Source: Caulobacteraceae bacterium
GTDB taxonomy: Bacteria; Pseudomonadota; Alphaproteobacteria; Caulobacterales; Caulobacteraceae
DNA length: 14,070 nucleotides
Assembly: GCA_947501315.1 (NCBI GenBank)
Contig: CANMXH010000041.1
Span: 1 to 14,070 of the forward strand
Reading direction: 5' to 3'
Shown: positions 13,169-14,070 of the stretch, in pieces
Position numbering within the stretch: position 1 is the stretch's first letter
Layout: each line of letters opens with the position of its first letter
Notes under the pieces: model-generated
What the model was told of the DNA's origin: nothing
Database searches by the model: none
What the model saw: the letters and a program-made list of their open reading frames with translations, nothing else
Translations under genes and position numbers: made by a program

Positions 13169-13306
13169 CGGGCGGTAAGCGATTTTCTCGCGCCGCCCGC
13201 GTTTGCGACAGAACTCCGCCCACGAAGGCGGGGTCGGCCAGAGGTTTGGTGATCCGTTTCCACAGCTGATGCCTGAAGTTGCTGCGCCGCAGACGGGTCG
13301 CCGTCT
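13169..13306 (+). promoter_or_regulatory. Structured leader upstream of carD, three hairpins
   Basis: Three stems stand in order before carD. The first pairs CGGGCGG (13169-13175) with CCGCCCG (13193-13199), with an inner GCGA/TCGC stem. The second pairs CTCCGCC (13214-13220) with GGCGGGG (13227-13233), including one G-U pair. The third pairs AGACGG (13291-13296) with CCGTCT (13301-13306) around GTCG. No known riboswitch was recognised. The gap 13045-13371 holds no supported gene. Confidence 0.4.
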
Positions 13307-13371
13307 TCGGAGAGCGCAAGGGTGTCTTCAGTGTCTGCGTCCCGCCTTCCCTGCGCCGGGAAAGGAATGAC

Positions 13372-13935
13372 ATGACGAACAAGACCGGACTGGAATTCAA
13401 GGTTGGCGACGCGGTCGTCTATCCGGCGCACGGCGTCGGCAAGGTCGCGGCCGTTGAGGTCCAGGAAGTCGCCGGCATGTCGCTGGAAGTCTATGTGGTC
13501 ACCTTCGACCACGAGAAGATGACACTGCGCGTCCCGACCAAGAAGGCCAAGACGGCCGGTCTGCGCTCGCTGGCCGCCGACGATGTGGTGACCAAGGCGC
13601 TGACGACCCTGAAGGGCCGCGCCCGCATCAAGCGCACCATGTGGTCGCGCCGGGCACAGGAATACGAAGCCAAGATCAACTCGGGCGACCTGATCTCGAT
13701 CGCCGAGGTGGTTCGCGACCTGCACCGCGCCGACAGCCAGCCGGAACAGTCCTATTCGGAGCGTCAGCTCTATGAATCGGCCCTGGACCGAATGGCCCGC
13801 GAAGTCGCCGCCGCCAACCGCATCGACAAGGACGCCGCCGTCCAGCTGCTGTCCAAGTCGCTGAGCGCCAAGAAGGCGGTCATCGCCGCCGCCGAAGCCG
13901 CTGAAGACGCGGCCGAAGAGGCCGAAGCCGCCTGA
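13372..13935 (+). CDS. carD: CarD/CdnL family RNA polymerase-binding regulator
   Basis: A 187-residue CarD-family protein, known in Caulobacter as CdnL. The N-terminal RNA polymerase interaction domain includes GDAVVYPAHGVGKVAAVE (residues 12-29) and TLRVPTKKAK (51-60). The helical C-terminal domain has W91, the conserved tryptophan that wedges the promoter bubble in other CarD proteins, followed by KINSGDLISIAEVVRDLH (101-118). The protein binds the polymerase beta subunit and stabilises open complexes at rRNA and housekeeping promoters. It ends in an Ala/Glu tail finishing EAEAA. The ATG at 13372 has an AGGA ribosome site five bases upstream; upstream codons in frame look random. It has its own terminator. 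Confidence 0.96.
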   Translation: MTNKTGLEFKVGDAVVYPAHGVGKVAAVEVQEVAGMSLEVYVVTFDHEKMTLRVPTKKAKTAGLRSLAADDVVTKALTTLKGRARIKRTMWSRRAQEYEAKINSGDLISIAEVVRDLHRADSQPEQSYSERQLYESALDRMAREVAAANRIDKDAAVQLLSKSLSAKKAVIAAAEAAEDAAEEAEAA

Positions 13936-13961
13936 TCCGGCGACATCGCTGAACAAGTCGG

Positions 13962-13989
13962 AAGGCCCGGGATCGCTCCCGGGCCTTTT
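13962..13989 (+). terminator. Intrinsic terminator after carD
   Basis: AAGGCCCGGGA (13962-13972), loop TCGC, TCCCGGGCCTT (13977-13987), then TT: a perfect 11-bp GC-rich stem 26 bases after the carD stop, with four T in all at its end. It also lies a few bases from the end of the convergent minus-strand gene. Confidence 0.92.
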
Positions 13990-13994
13990 GCAAT

Positions 13995-14070
13995 TCAGCT
14001 CCCCGGGCCGGTCCCGGAGACGCTTTCGAGCCAGGCGATCAGGTCGGCGATCTCGGTCGGCTGGAACGCA
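13995..14070 (-). CDS. C-terminal end of a minus-strand protein, possibly a cytochrome c
   Basis: The minus strand is open from the window edge to a TGA at 13995-13997, giving the last 24 residues. Its core AFQPTEIADLIAWLESV resembles the C-terminal helix of class I cytochromes c, where a Leu-rich helix follows the Met ligand region. The heme-binding CxxCH lies outside the window, so the family call is tentative. The gene converges on carD across the strong terminator. Confidence 0.5.
   Translation of the reverse strand, partial: AFQPTEIADLIAWLESVSGTGPGS

Noticed and set aside
1..14070. Mobile elements, CRISPR arrays or phage genes
   Set aside because: No transposase, integrase, terminal inverted repeats, regularly spaced repeats or att-like duplication beside the tRNA was seen.

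Overview
The window is high-GC, densely coded chromosomal DNA from an alphaproteobacterium, most likely of the family Caulobacteraceae (Brevundimonas- or Caulobacter-like). Four things point there: a split flagellar locus with flgB-flgC-fliE on one strand facing fliO-fliP on the other, a TTAA-N7-TTAT element resembling a CtrA box between them, a SUV3-like alphaproteobacterial RNA helicase coupled to an S4 protein, and a 7Fe ferredoxin (fdxA) followed by a CarD/CdnL regulator. No insertion sequence, phage gene, CRISPR array or clear island boundary was seen, so this looks like core chromosome rather than an accessory region.

Layout. 1-1199: the C-terminus of a membrane acyltransferase, then a Sel1-like/prolyl-4-hydroxylase-type 2OG-Fe(II) oxygenase. 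1206-3644: flagellar genes, with rod proteins flgB, flgC and basal-body protein fliE on the minus strand, and export-gate proteins fliO and fliP on the plus strand, sharing the divergent control region at 2355-2481. 3763-4041: a HU-family nucleoid protein ending in a UUCG-loop hairpin. 4070-6922 (minus): a 950-residue exported TPR protein with a beta-rich N-terminal half and no assigned function. 7036-8056: a small secreted protein, a DUF983 zinc-ribbon membrane protein and a previously uncalled 31-residue single-helix membrane peptide. 8058-8134 (minus): tRNA-Arg(CCU) with an unusual anticodon stem. 8135-8470: a 336-base non-coding stretch holding a candidate promoter, four clustered GANTC sites and inverted repeats. 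8471-9810: an atypical SDR translationally coupled to a 2-hydroxychromene-2-carboxylate isomerase-like DsbA/GST-kappa protein. 9868-13044: helicase, S4 protein and ferredoxin. 13045-13371: a structured leader. 13372-13935: CarD/CdnL with a strong terminator. 13995-14070 (minus): the C-terminal end of what may be a cytochrome c.

How the genes work together. FlgB, FlgC and FliE build the proximal rod and its junction with the MS ring, while FliO and FliP build the export gate that secretes them. The helicase/S4 pair suggests RNA or ribosome quality control. Ferredoxin plus CarD is a housekeeping pair linked by order rather than by known mechanism. The least explained items are the 8135-8470 intergenic stretch, the SDR/isomerase pair, the 950-residue TPR protein, the 31-residue peptide and the tRNA-Arg anticodon stem.
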